Origin: Gammaproteobacteria bacterium
Lineage (GTDB): Bacteria; Pseudomonadota; Gammaproteobacteria; Ga0077536
DNA: 15,252 bases
Direction of reading: 5' to 3'
Assembly (NCBI GenBank): GCA_024234975.1
Contig: JACKNH010000044.1
Coordinates: 1-15,252 of the forward strand
Shown here: positions 7,502-14,074 of the stretch, piece after piece
How positions within the stretch are numbered: the stretch's first letter is position 1
How the letters are laid out: the number at the start of each line of letters is the position of its first letter
Notes under the pieces: model-generated
The model's input: only the letters and a program-made list of their open reading frames with translations
Told to the model about the DNA's origin: nothing
Database searches by the model: none
Program-made: the position numbers and the translations under genes

Positions 7502-8749
7502 CTAACGGGCCGCGCACGCGGCCCGCTGTTGTCGTACCCACTCGACAGCGCCTGTACCTGCCGCGCGACCGGTGGCCAGGCATGCGGTCAGCAGGTAGCC
7601 GCCGGTCGGCGCCTCCCAGTCCAGCATTTCTCCCGCACAGAACACGCCCGGCCGCTGCCGCAGCATGAATGTGTCGGTCAATGCACTTGCCGCAACGCCG
7701 CCGGCACTGCTGATGGCTTCAGCAATCGGTCTCGTCCCGGTAAGACGCAGCGTTACATGCTTGACCGCCGCGATTACCTGCTCGGGCGTTCTTAGTTGCT
7801 CGGCGGCATGACCTTCGCGCAGCAGTGCCAGCTTGACGCCGCTGATGCCGATGCGTTTGAGACGGTTCGGCAGGCTGGTGGAGCGGGGTATGGTTGCCAA
7901 TTGACGCGCGAGCGCCGCGGGATCTCGGTCCGGTACCAGATCAATGTTCAGTATTGCGTGGCCATTACGCTGGAGGAGATTACGCAACGCTGCCGACAGC
8001 GCATATATCGCGCTGCCTTCCACGCCGTACTCGGTCACAACGAATTCACCGCGGACGTACTTGGCAGGGAGGTCGGGGCATGTCAGCGCCACCGTTTTCA
8101 CCGGTGTGCCCTGATGATGCTGCCGCAGGTAGTTACTCCAGGCCACGTCAAAACCGACGTTCGCCGGTTGAAATGGCGTCATTTCGATGGCGGCGGCCGA
8201 CAGCAACGGGACCCATCGTGCATCGGAGCCTAGGCGCGGCCAGCTTGCACCACCGAGGGCAAGAACGACCGCGCCAGCCTCGATCGACTGAACGCCGTGT
8301 GGCGTATCGACCAGCAGCGCACCGTCGTCACGCCATCCCTGCCAACGATGCGCAACCTGAATATGGACACCGAGATCACCAAGCCGTCGCAACCAGCTGC
8401 GCAATAACGGCGCCGCTTTCATCCGACGTGGAAATACCCGGCCGGATGAACCGACGTAGGTGTCCGCGCCCAGCCGATCCGCCCAGTGGCGAACCGCAAC
8501 GGAATCGAACTGATTAATCGCTTTGCGCAACGCTTCTCCGGCCGCACCGTAGCGCTTGAGCAACGTATCACCGGTGTCGGTATGGGTGAGATTCAGTCCC
8601 CCGACACCGGCACGCAGGAATTTCCGCGCCGGTGATGGCATCGCTTCGAACACGATGACACGCATTCCTTCTGACGCGCAGACTTCGGCTGCCATCAACC
8701 CTGCCGGTCCACTGCCTATAATCGCAACATCCGCAAATCCATCATCCAT
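7502..8749 (-). CDS. HI0933-like FAD-dependent flavoprotein (TIGR03862 / PP_4765 family)
   Basis: A 415-residue FAD-binding protein of the HI0933/BaiN-like group, of unknown reaction. It opens with a Rossmann motif, GSGPAG at 12-17, and continues with 'RKFLRAGVGGLNLTHT' (42-57), the counterpart of the KxxxSGxGRCNxTN segment of HI0933 proteins. Near the C-terminus, 'GEMLDWEAPTGGY' at 373-385 matches the second conserved FAD motif (GExLDxxxxxGGY). The replacement of the RCN signature by GLN is what I expect for the PP_4765 subgroup, but that assignment is from memory. ATG at 8749 is chosen because it starts just before the Rossmann strand and has GGAA about 9 bases upstream; in-frame ATG at 8782 is the alternative, adding 11 residues. 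No membrane segments. It is divergent from the YegP-like gene. Confidence 0.9.
   Translation of the reverse strand: MDDGFADVAIIGSGPAGLMAAEVCASEGMRVIVFEAMPSPARKFLRAGVGGLNLTHTDTGDTLLKRYGAAGEALRKAINQFDSVAVRHWADRLGADTYVGSSGRVFPRRMKAAPLLRSWLRRLGDLGVHIQVAHRWQGWRDDGALLVDTPHGVQSIEAGAVVLALGGASWPRLGSDARWVPLLSAAAIEMTPFQPANVGFDVAWSNYLRQHHQGTPVKTVALTCPDLPAKYVRGEFVVTEYGVEGSAIYALSAALRNLLQRNGHAILNIDLVPDRDPAALARQLATIPRSTSLPNRLKRIGISGVKLALLREGHAAEQLRTPEQVIAAVKHVTLRLTGTRPIAEAISSAGGVAASALTDTFMLRQRPGVFCAGEMLDWEAPTGGYLLTACLATGRAAGTGAVEWVRQQRAACAAR
7506..7525. terminator. GC-rich hairpin at convergent gene ends
   Basis: A perfect inverted repeat, CGGGCCGCG at 7506-7514 and CGCGGCCCG at 7517-7525, lies at the junction of the TPR gene (ends 7476) and the flavoprotein gene (stop at 7502-7504), inside the last codons of the latter. 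There is no T-tract on either side, so it is a candidate bidirectional terminator or RNA 3'-end stabiliser rather than a canonical one. Confidence 0.45.
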
Positions 8750-8825
8750 CGAAAATTCCAGTTCGCGCTGCCGTTCCGGCATCAATTCATCCGCAGGTCA
8801 AGGCGACAAAAGCCGCATTTCACCT

Positions 8826-8851
8826 TGGTAATCCGGGCAGGGATGTTACCA
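8826..8851. promoter_or_regulatory. Dyad in the divergent flavoprotein/YegP-like promoter region
   Basis: TGGTAA at 8826-8831 and TTACCA at 8846-8851 form a perfect 6-bp inverted repeat with a 14-bp spacer, centred about 58 bases upstream of the YegP-like start. Its arm length and spacing suit a dimeric transcription factor or a promoter element, but arms this short can arise by chance. Confidence 0.25.
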
Positions 8852-8896
8852 TCGGGGTTCGCTTGAATCCGATTAAAACCAAAAAGGGGGCAGCTG

Positions 8897-9229
8897 ATGG
8901 CTGGATGGTATGAGGTTAACAAGAATGACAAAGGCGAGTTCTCGTTCGTGCTGAAAGCAGCTAATAACCAGGTGATTCTGCGCAGCGAGCAATATGACAG
9001 CAAGAGTGCGGCTATGAATGGCGTTGCATCGGTACAGAAAAACAGCCCACTGGATGAACGCTACGAGCGCAAGGATGCCGCGGACGGCCGCACGTTTTTC
9101 AATCTGAAAGCCGGCAACCACCAGGTAATAGGCACCAGTCAGATGTACAAGGATGTTGCCGGGCGTGATGGCGGCATTGCTTCCGTCAAGACCAATGGTC
9201 CGAGTGAAACCGTCAAGGACATGTTCTGA
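8897..9229 (+). CDS. YegP-like protein with two DUF1508 repeats
   Basis: A 110-residue cytosolic protein made of two tandem DUF1508 (YegP) units. The first is about residues 2-50 (GWYEVNKNDKGEFSFVLKAANNQVILRSEQY, then 'AAMNGVASVQKNS'). The second is about 57-105 (ERKDAADGRTFFNLKAGNHQVIGTSQMY, then 'GIASVKTNGP'). The length equals that of E. coli YegP, as I recall it. The molecular role of the family is unknown; it is often seen among stress-related small proteins. Strong Shine-Dalgarno AAGGGGG at 8884-8890, 6 bases before the ATG. First of four small co-directional genes; the next starts 103 bases on. Confidence 0.93.
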   Translation: MAGWYEVNKNDKGEFSFVLKAANNQVILRSEQYDSKSAAMNGVASVQKNSPLDERYERKDAADGRTFFNLKAGNHQVIGTSQMYKDVAGRDGGIASVKTNGPSETVKDMF

Positions 9230-9332
9230 CGGCGCGCGAATGCAGCCGCGCATGCACGTGATGGTTGGGCGGGGGCTCACCGCCGCGTTCACGCCGGTCA
9301 GTTCCCGCCTTCATTAGAACAGGAGAACAGTT

Positions 9333-9536
9333 ATGTCAGTTGCACGCATCACCGAAATTTCGTCGGAATCCGGTAAAAGCTTCCAGGACGCGATCGAAGA
9401 TGGCATCGCCCGCGCCAACAAGACACTGCGTAATGTGACCGGCGCCTGGGTGCAGGATCAGGAAGTCACCGTCAGTAACGGCAAAATCACTCAGTACAGG
9501 GTCAAGTTGAAAGTGACCTTTGTACTCGATGACTGA
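9333..9536 (+). CDS. Dodecin (flavin-binding dodecamer)
   Basis: A 67-residue dodecin, a small protein that assembles into a hollow dodecamer and stores or buffers flavins (FMN/riboflavin) or CoA. Sequence marks are 'ITEISSESGKSFQDAIEDGI', Trp39 in GAWVQDQ (the flavin-stacking Trp of the family), Gln54 in 'KITQYRV' (the isoalloxazine-contacting Gln by alignment to archaeal dodecin), and the terminal strand 'LKVTFVLDD'. Length is standard. AGGAG at 9321-9325 lies 7 bases before the start. The Kbp-like gene follows 30 bases later, so these two are almost certainly one transcript. Confidence 0.96.
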   Translation: MSVARITEISSESGKSFQDAIEDGIARANKTLRNVTGAWVQDQEVTVSNGKITQYRVKLKVTFVLDD

Positions 9537-9566
9537 TACAAACATTCCGTAACGGGAGGAGACACA

Positions 9567-10076
9567 ATGAGTCTGTTCGGGTTCGCCAGGGACATCGGCC
9601 GTAAGCTGTTCAACAGCGACGACAAGGCGGCGGAAACCATCAAGAACCATATCGAGGAGCACAATCCGGGCGTTACCGGTCTGGCAGTTACGTACGACGC
9701 TGGCATCGTCGGGCTGGAGGGCACCTGCGCATCGGTTGCGGCGTTTGAAAAATGCGTGTTGATGGCAGGTAACGTGAAAGGCGTGGTCGATGTGTACACG
9801 TCGGGGCTGAAAGTCGCGGCGTCGGCGCCGGATGTCGCTGCAGCAGGGGCCGCGCCGTCGGCAACCGGCACGCCGGCACAGCAGTCAGCGCCGGCACCTG
9901 CGACACCAACCGAGTACTACGTCATCAAGTCGGGCGATACGCTGAGCAAGATCGCGCAGCACTATTATGGGAAGGCGTCGGCTTATCCGCGAATCTTCGA
10001 GGCCAACCGTGAGGTCATCGAGGATCCGGACAAGATCTACCCTGGCCAGAAGATCCGGATCCCGCTGGATCACTAG
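9567..10076 (+). CDS. kbp: BON-LysM protein, Kbp/YgaU-like
   Basis: A 169-residue protein without signal peptide. It has an N-terminal BON domain at about 22-83 (AAETIKNHIEEHNPG to 'GNVKGVVDVYTSG'), an Ala/Pro/Ser-rich linker at about 84-114, and a LysM domain at 116-166 (YYVIKSGDTLSKIAQHYYG to 'IYPGQKIRIPLD'). This is the architecture of E. coli Kbp (formerly YgaU), a cytosolic potassium-binding protein of about 149 residues induced by osmotic and stationary-phase stress; the linker here is longer. Potassium binding is inferred from the family, not visible in residues. Ribosome binding site GGGAGGAG at 9554-9561, 5 bases before the ATG. Dodecin lies 30 bases upstream and DUF937 90 bases downstream, with hairpins in the latter gap. 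Confidence 0.92.
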   Translation: MSLFGFARDIGRKLFNSDDKAAETIKNHIEEHNPGVTGLAVTYDAGIVGLEGTCASVAAFEKCVLMAGNVKGVVDVYTSGLKVAASAPDVAAAGAAPSATGTPAQQSAPAPATPTEYYVIKSGDTLSKIAQHYYGKASAYPRIFEANREVIEDPDKIYPGQKIRIPLDH

Positions 10077-10087
10077 TCCGTGTCACG

Positions 10088-10142
10088 CGCCATCGCGTTG
10101 ACGGCGATGGCGTTGCGACGAACTCCCGGCAACGCATGCCGG
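10088..10142. terminator. Two tandem hairpins between Kbp-like and DUF937 genes
   Basis: Hairpin 1: CGCCATCGC at 10088-10096 and GCGATGGCG at 10104-10112, a perfect 9-bp stem with a 7-nt loop. Hairpin 2: CCGGCA at 10126-10131 and TGCCGG at 10137-10142, a perfect 6-bp stem with a 5-nt loop, ending 11 bases before the AAGGAG of the DUF937 gene. Neither is followed by a T-tract. They could attenuate transcription or set different mRNA stability for the two neighbours. Confidence 0.45.
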
Positions 10143-10166
10143 CCCTTCAGATCAAGGAGCAGGACC

Positions 10167-10748
10167 ATGAGTCTTTTGCAGAGCATTCTGGAAGCACAAG
10201 GTGGCGCGGCGGTTTCTCAGCTTGCCCGCCAGTTCGGTCTGGATGAGCAACGCGCAAGCGATGCGCTGAAACAGCTGGTGCCGGCGCTGGCCGGCGGTGT
10301 CAAACGTAACATCAATCAACCCGGCGGGTTGGATGCGTTGGCGACGGCGCTGAACCGCGGCAACCATTCGCGCTATATGGATAACCTCGACCAATTGACC
10401 CAGGACACCGCGGTTCAGGATGGCAATGGCATCCTCGGACACTTGCTGGGCAGCAAGGATGTCAGCCGGCAACTGGCGGCGCGGGCACAGTCCAATACAG
10501 GAATCGATGCATCACTGTTGAAGAAGATGTTGCCTGTGATTGCCACCATGGTCATGGGCAGCCTGGCGAAAAATACCGGGTCGGCAGGAGGTGGCTCAGG
10601 CGGTGGCCTGCTCGGTCAACTCTCTCAAATGGCTGGAGGTAGCGCCGGAGGCGGCGGTGGTCTGCAGAGCATGTTGACCTCGATGCTTGATAAGGACGGC
10701 GATGGCAGTGTCGTTGATGACCTGCTGGGATCCCTGCTGAAGCGGTGA
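10167..10748 (+). CDS. DUF937 domain protein with EF-hand-like tail
   Basis: A 193-residue protein with an N-terminal DUF937 region (YidB-related; residues about 1-130: 'SLLQSILEAQGGAAVSQLARQFGL', 'ALKQLVPALAGGVKRN', 'LLKKMLPVIATMVMG'). A Gly/Ser-rich stretch follows at about 137-166. The C-terminus holds DKDGDGSVVDDLLG from residue 175, an acidic calcium-loop-like motif commonly seen at the end of these proteins. It has D at positions 1, 3 and 5 but L at the usual position-12 acidic site, so calcium binding is uncertain. Function is unknown. No signal peptide. The start at 10167 is set by AAGGAG at 10154-10159; the frame is open to 10080 but lacks a site there. Last of the four-gene cassette. 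Confidence 0.88.
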   Translation: MSLLQSILEAQGGAAVSQLARQFGLDEQRASDALKQLVPALAGGVKRNINQPGGLDALATALNRGNHSRYMDNLDQLTQDTAVQDGNGILGHLLGSKDVSRQLAARAQSNTGIDASLLKKMLPVIATMVMGSLAKNTGSAGGGSGGGLLGQLSQMAGGSAGGGGGLQSMLTSMLDKDGDGSVVDDLLGSLLKR

Positions 10749-10757
10749 TCCACCACG

Positions 10758-10793
10758 CCTTGCCCGGTCGTCGTTGCTGGCGGCCGGGCAGGG
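10758..10793. terminator. Hairpin between convergent DUF937 and kinase genes
   Basis: The arm CCTTGCCCGG at 10758-10767 pairs with CCGGGCAGGG at 10784-10793 (10 bp with one G-T pair) across a 16-nt loop. It sits 9 bases after the DUF937 stop and 7 bases beyond the kinase stop. There is no T-run, so it may act as a bidirectional terminator only weakly or with Rho. Confidence 0.5.
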
Positions 10794-10799
10794 GTCGGC

Positions 10800-12116
10800 T
10801 CAGCGTCTCGCGCCCTCATCAGCGAGCCTTGCAGCAGCGAGTTGCCTGGCCTTCAGTGCAGAGATATGTGTCTTCAGGTGCGCTATCAACTCGCGTGCCG
10901 TATAAAACCGTTTGTCCGGGTCCTTCGCCAGCAGCCCGTCGACCATTCCCTGATATTGACGTAGCTCGTCCGGCAGTTTCGGAATCGGCGCGGTCTGATG
11001 CAGCTTTACCATGTCAAACGGCGTGGCGGCGACGAACGGCTTTCTGCCAGTCAGCATCTCGAACAGAATGATGCCGGCGGAGTAGAGATCCGAGCGCTGA
11101 TCCAACGCCCGTCCCAGGCCTTGTTCCGGACTGAGATAGTTGAGCGTGCCGACGATGAACCCGGTTTTGGTCAGGCCGACGCGATCCCCCAGGTGTTTGG
11201 CCAGCCCGAAATCGGCGATCGCCAGACTGTCGTCCGCACGGAACATGATGTTGGCCGGTTTGATATCGCGATGAACGATATTGTGCGCATGGATTTTCTC
11301 CAGGCCGCGCGCGATGCTCAACATATGATGCAGTGCTGTTGAGACCCGCATCCCTTGTTCGATCCGATGTTTGAGATCGCCGCGGGTAAAGAACTCCAGT
11401 GCCAGGTAGCCGTACTTCTGGGTGAATCCGAAATCGTGCAGTTTCACCACATGGCGGCTGTCGATCTCCGACAGCACGGTGGCTTCGCTTTCAAATCGTG
11501 CGATTTGCGTGGGATCATCCAGGCCCTCCAACTCCATCACCTTCAAGACCATCACCGCGCCGTCATCGACGCGCTCGGCAAGGTAGGCTTTCGAATATCC
11601 GCCCTGCCCAATCAGGCGGACGAATCTGTAACTGGATTCGGGGGCGGCGCGCAGGTTGCGTGTCGTTATGCCGAGGTCAATCAAAGCCTCGATATTTTCC
11701 TGCTCGTCGATCACCGCATCGTTGATGTCCGATTCGGCGGACGACGACACACCCACGGCAGCCAGCAGGCCCGGCAGGCGCTGTCGATCGAGATCTGCTT
11801 TGCGGATGTACAACGTGTGCGGAATTGAATTCACCTTGGCGCGGACGAATGGATCAAGATCATCGGCCACCAGAAGTGCCGGTGGCAGACGCGCGTCCAA
11901 CGAGTAGACCGCAAGCCAGGCCAGACCGCTCTCGCTACCCATCACACCGTCTTCGATTACGATTAAATCGTAGAGCGACCAATCGAAATCGAGGCCAGGC
12001 TTGCCCTGTTGCTCCGGATCGTGCTCGGTGATCTGCACGTGCGGCAGAATGGCGGCAAACTCATGGCGGAGCTGTCGCATGTACTTCCTGGAGTCACTGA
12101 AAATGATTACACGCAT
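10800..12116 (-). CDS. Ser/Thr protein kinase with N-terminal receiver-like domain
   Basis: A soluble 438-residue Hanks-type kinase. The kinase domain (about 163-425) has every key residue: Gly-rich loop IGQGGYSKAY (169-178), ATP-binding Lys192 (VLKVME), alphaC Glu211, catalytic loop HRDIKPAN (282-289, base Asp284), DFG at 302-304, SPEQ at 329-332, and 'DLYSAGIILFEMLTGRKPF'. Residues 1-120 form an alternating alpha/beta unit resembling a response-regulator receiver: 'RVIIFSDS' strand 1, 'YDLIVIEDGV' strand 3, 'PPALLVADD' strand 4, 'TLYIRKADL' strand 5 with a Lys. The acidic pair near strand 1 is absent and the phospho-acceptor spot reads E55-D56, so phosphorylation is doubtful. No membrane or PASTA segments. 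ATG 12116 is preferred to a TTG at 12155 because it begins strand 1, although its ribosome binding site is weak. Targets are unknown; it ends 52 bases from the DUF937 gene. Confidence 0.94.
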   Translation of the reverse strand: MRVIIFSDSRKYMRQLRHEFAAILPHVQITEHDPEQQGKPGLDFDWSLYDLIVIEDGVMGSESGLAWLAVYSLDARLPPALLVADDLDPFVRAKVNSIPHTLYIRKADLDRQRLPGLLAAVGVSSSAESDINDAVIDEQENIEALIDLGITTRNLRAAPESSYRFVRLIGQGGYSKAYLAERVDDGAVMVLKVMELEGLDDPTQIARFESEATVLSEIDSRHVVKLHDFGFTQKYGYLALEFFTRGDLKHRIEQGMRVSTALHHMLSIARGLEKIHAHNIVHRDIKPANIMFRADDSLAIADFGLAKHLGDRVGLTKTGFIVGTLNYLSPEQGLGRALDQRSDLYSAGIILFEMLTGRKPFVAATPFDMVKLHQTAPIPKLPDELRQYQGMVDGLLAKDPDKRFYTARELIAHLKTHISALKARQLAAARLADEGARR

Positions 12117-12163
12117 GCTCGCGGCTTGACCGGGGTACTGCGGACATAGCGGCAAACTGCATA

Positions 12164-12186
12164 ATGGCCTTGAGTTTCAAGGCCAT
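12164..12186. promoter_or_regulatory. 23-bp perfect dyad between DUF6152-type and kinase genes
   Basis: ATGGCCTTGA at 12164-12173 and TCAAGGCCAT at 12177-12186 form a perfect 10-bp inverted repeat with a 3-base spacer. It lies 33 bases beyond the end of the DUF6152-type gene and about 48 bases upstream of the kinase start, both on the minus strand. It could be a terminator stem (no good T-tract on the minus side) or an operator in the kinase promoter. The symmetry is strong; the role is undecided. Confidence 0.6.
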
Positions 12187-12218
12187 ATGGAAATTGCGAC
12201 AAAGATTAACCGGGCGGG

Positions 12219-13307
12219 TCAGTCAGATGGCCGCAGACGCTGCTCCAGTTCGCCGCGTTCCAGCAGTTCGTAGTAAAACGGCGTTGCGTCGCAGGGCGGA
12301 CTTTCCAGCAGTTCCCGCGTATCGCCGCGTTGGGAACCACGGGTCCGCACCAGCGGAGCAGTGTAGGCGGCGTCATGAACCGTCATGGTTCGCGCCATCG
12401 TCAGGCCGTCCTCGGCCACCGTCCAGCGTTCCTCGATGCGCGTGCCGTCGCCACCGGTCATGGGGTAGCCAGAGCCATCCAGCCAACCCGGGACAAGATG
12501 AGTCGTCTCAATCACCAAGGTACGGCCCTCCCATCGCCCCCGTGAGAATCCCATCGCGGTCAACGGTTGATCCGGCAGCGGATCGCGGCCGTCCATGTAA
12601 ACCCACCGCGGCGTATTGTCCTGCAGGTACACCATCGTGTAGTGCGTGCCGGCGTCGAGAATTTCCATCGGATAAGGCGAGCCGAAAATGCGCGGCAGTC
12701 CCGGTGGCTGGCAGCGCAGGACGTGGTCATCGCCGAACTTGCGGTTTTCGTAGATGGTGCGCGTGGCTGCAGTCATCGGCATCGGCTTCGGCGTCATATC
12801 ATCGACGGTGGTCTGGAACTGATAGCGGTTGTCCCAGAAACCGGAGATATCGACGGCATAGTCGTTGGCCTGGTAGGTATGCACTGTGTTTGGATCGGCG
12901 GTCACAGTGCTTGTGGAACCAGGATTCACGCAGCGCCCGAGACTGCGGCCGTTATCGAGTTGAATACAGGTGGCGTACAACTTGCGCGCACCGTCGCGGC
13001 CGAGGTTGCCGGTCGCGAGCACGTGGTCGCCGGCTTGCAGCGTTGCGGCTGTCCAGTTCTCACGGCGGTAGGTCGGCAGGTTACCGGGAGGATGCAATGA
13101 CCATTGTTCGATACTGCCATCGGCGCGCTTGATGTCGACGTCGTAGCGAATATGCGGGTTGGCCCACCAGACCCGTGTCACCGTACCGTCAACAGTACCT
13201 TCGAGGTTGACATCGAACTCGGTACTGAAAGCATGGTGCGCCACGGCAGCCGTCGAACCCAGTCCGATACCAATGCCGAGCACAACACGTTTTGCGAATG
13301 CAGACAT
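12219..13307 (-). CDS. Exported DUF6152-type protein of unknown function
   Basis: A 362-residue secreted or periplasmic protein. The signal peptide is residues 1-23 (hydrophobic VVLGIGIGLG, AVA cleavage), and the mature protein begins with HHAFS. The N-terminal unit (about 24-150) has 'EGTVTRV-WWANPHIRYDV' style text typical of DUF6152, where exported proteins begin AHH and carry a beta-rich, possibly metal-binding fold. The C-terminal half has 'CQPPGLPRIFGSPYP', 'MDGRDPLPD' and 'GRWEGRTLVIETTHL', which I recognise as a recurring unit in uncharacterised exported proteins of proteobacteria and acidobacteria. The start at 13307 follows GGGGGA about 5 bases upstream on the minus strand; an in-frame ATG at 13325 is possible. 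Enzymatic activity is not established. It is divergent from the VOC gene, so both may share a control region of 136 bases. Confidence 0.85.
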   Translation of the reverse strand: MSAFAKRVVLGIGIGLGSTAAVAHHAFSTEFDVNLEGTVDGTVTRVWWANPHIRYDVDIKRADGSIEQWSLHPPGNLPTYRRENWTAATLQAGDHVLATGNLGRDGARKLYATCIQLDNGRSLGRCVNPGSTSTVTADPNTVHTYQANDYAVDISGFWDNRYQFQTTVDDMTPKPMPMTAATRTIYENRKFGDDHVLRCQPPGLPRIFGSPYPMEILDAGTHYTMVYLQDNTPRWVYMDGRDPLPDQPLTAMGFSRGRWEGRTLVIETTHLVPGWLDGSGYPMTGGDGTRIEERWTVAEDGLTMARTMTVHDAAYTAPLVRTRGSQRGDTRELLESPPCDATPFYYELLERGELEQRLRPSD

Positions 13308-13443
13308 GGTTCCCCCGTTAAACATCCAAATACCGTGCGCGGCATTGTCTAACGCGGTCGCGCGAATTGCCAATGGTCCGCAACGGATCCATCCCGGTTA
13401 CCAGTGCTTGTCTATGACGACGCACGTCGAGCAGAATGGCGGG
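13308..13443. promoter_or_regulatory. Divergent promoter region, DUF6152-type/VOC
   Basis: This 136-bp interval separates two divergently read exported-protein genes. Minus-strand TAGACA (near 13347-13352) resembles a -35 hexamer but no well spaced -10 follows. I see no clear plus-strand promoter or operator dyad. Confidence 0.3.
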
Positions 13444-13953
13444 ATGAAAAAATCAATCAAGTCGTCCTTATTGCGCACCGCTATTGGCGGAATGCTGACC
13501 TTGGCTGTTACCGCCGGCGCGTATGCGGCGGAACAGCGCGGGCCATCTTTCACCCTGCAGCCGCATCATGCCGGGATCAGTGTGCCGGATCTCGAAGCGT
13601 CCATCGCCTGGTATCACGACATGCTGGGATTTGAAGTGGTTCGACGGATGGAGCAGGCTGCCAATCCGAAGATGGTGTTCGCTCTGCTGCGTCGCGGCGA
13701 TTTCAATCTTGAACTGTTCCAGGTCGATGACGGCCGCCCCATGCCGGATTACCGGCGTGACCCGACGGCAGACCTCTATGTCCACGGTACCAAGCACATC
13801 GCGTTTGAAGTCGATGATGCCCGGGCCGCCGCTGCGGAGCTGGCCGCCAAAGGCGCTGACATCGCATTGGGGCCGATTGAAAATCCGCGGTCGATCTTCG
13901 TCTTCATTCGTGACAACGCTGGTAACTCGTTCGAGCTGATTCAACCAAAGTAG
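13444..13953 (+). CDS. Exported VOC/glyoxalase-fold protein
   Basis: A 169-residue protein of the vicinal oxygen chelate superfamily (glyoxalase I, bleomycin resistance, dioxygenases). Residues 1-29 form a signal peptide (MKKSIK basic start, hydrophobic core, AYA-AE cleavage), so it should act in the periplasm. The single VOC module shows paired beta-alpha-beta-beta-beta units with likely metal ligands His41/42 (PHHAGISV), Glu90 (NLELFQ), His118 (TKHIAFEV) and Glu164 (SFELIQ), all at the usual positions. Start 13444 gives the cleaner signal peptide; ATG 13414 is in frame upstream. The nearby ribosome binding site is poor (GGCGGG just before ATG). Substrate unknown. A location in the same divergent pair as the DUF6152-type protein suggests shared regulation. 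Confidence 0.9.
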   Translation: MKKSIKSSLLRTAIGGMLTLAVTAGAYAAEQRGPSFTLQPHHAGISVPDLEASIAWYHDMLGFEVVRRMEQAANPKMVFALLRRGDFNLELFQVDDGRPMPDYRRDPTADLYVHGTKHIAFEVDDARAAAAELAAKGADIALGPIENPRSIFVFIRDNAGNSFELIQPK

Positions 13954-14009
13954 CGGGTCTGCCGTAGTCCCGGTCCGCGTAGATTATTAAATCGATTGCC
14001 AGCGCATAT

Positions 14010-14031
14010 CCGGCGTCAGATGATACGCCGG
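14010..14031. promoter_or_regulatory. Hairpin upstream of the beta-helix gene
   Basis: CCGGCGT at 14010-14016 and ACGCCGG at 14025-14031 form a perfect 7-bp inverted repeat with an 8-nt loop, 57 bases after the VOC stop and 43 bases before the beta-helix start. With no T-run it is either a weak terminator for VOC or a leader element for the next gene. Confidence 0.4.
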
Positions 14032-14074
14032 CGGTGCAAAGTGGGTTGCCAGCAGATTCCGGAGGGGGACGGCA

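Noticed and set aside
7894..8517. Plus-strand frames of 145-207 residues over the flavoprotein gene
   Set aside because: Antisense to the FAD-binding protein, Arg/Pro-rich and without any family resemblance.
12164..13132. Plus-strand open frame of 322 residues over the DUF6152-type gene
   Set aside because: It is antisense to a well supported exported protein, is Arg/Ser/Pro-rich with no domain-like pattern, and has no ribosome binding site.
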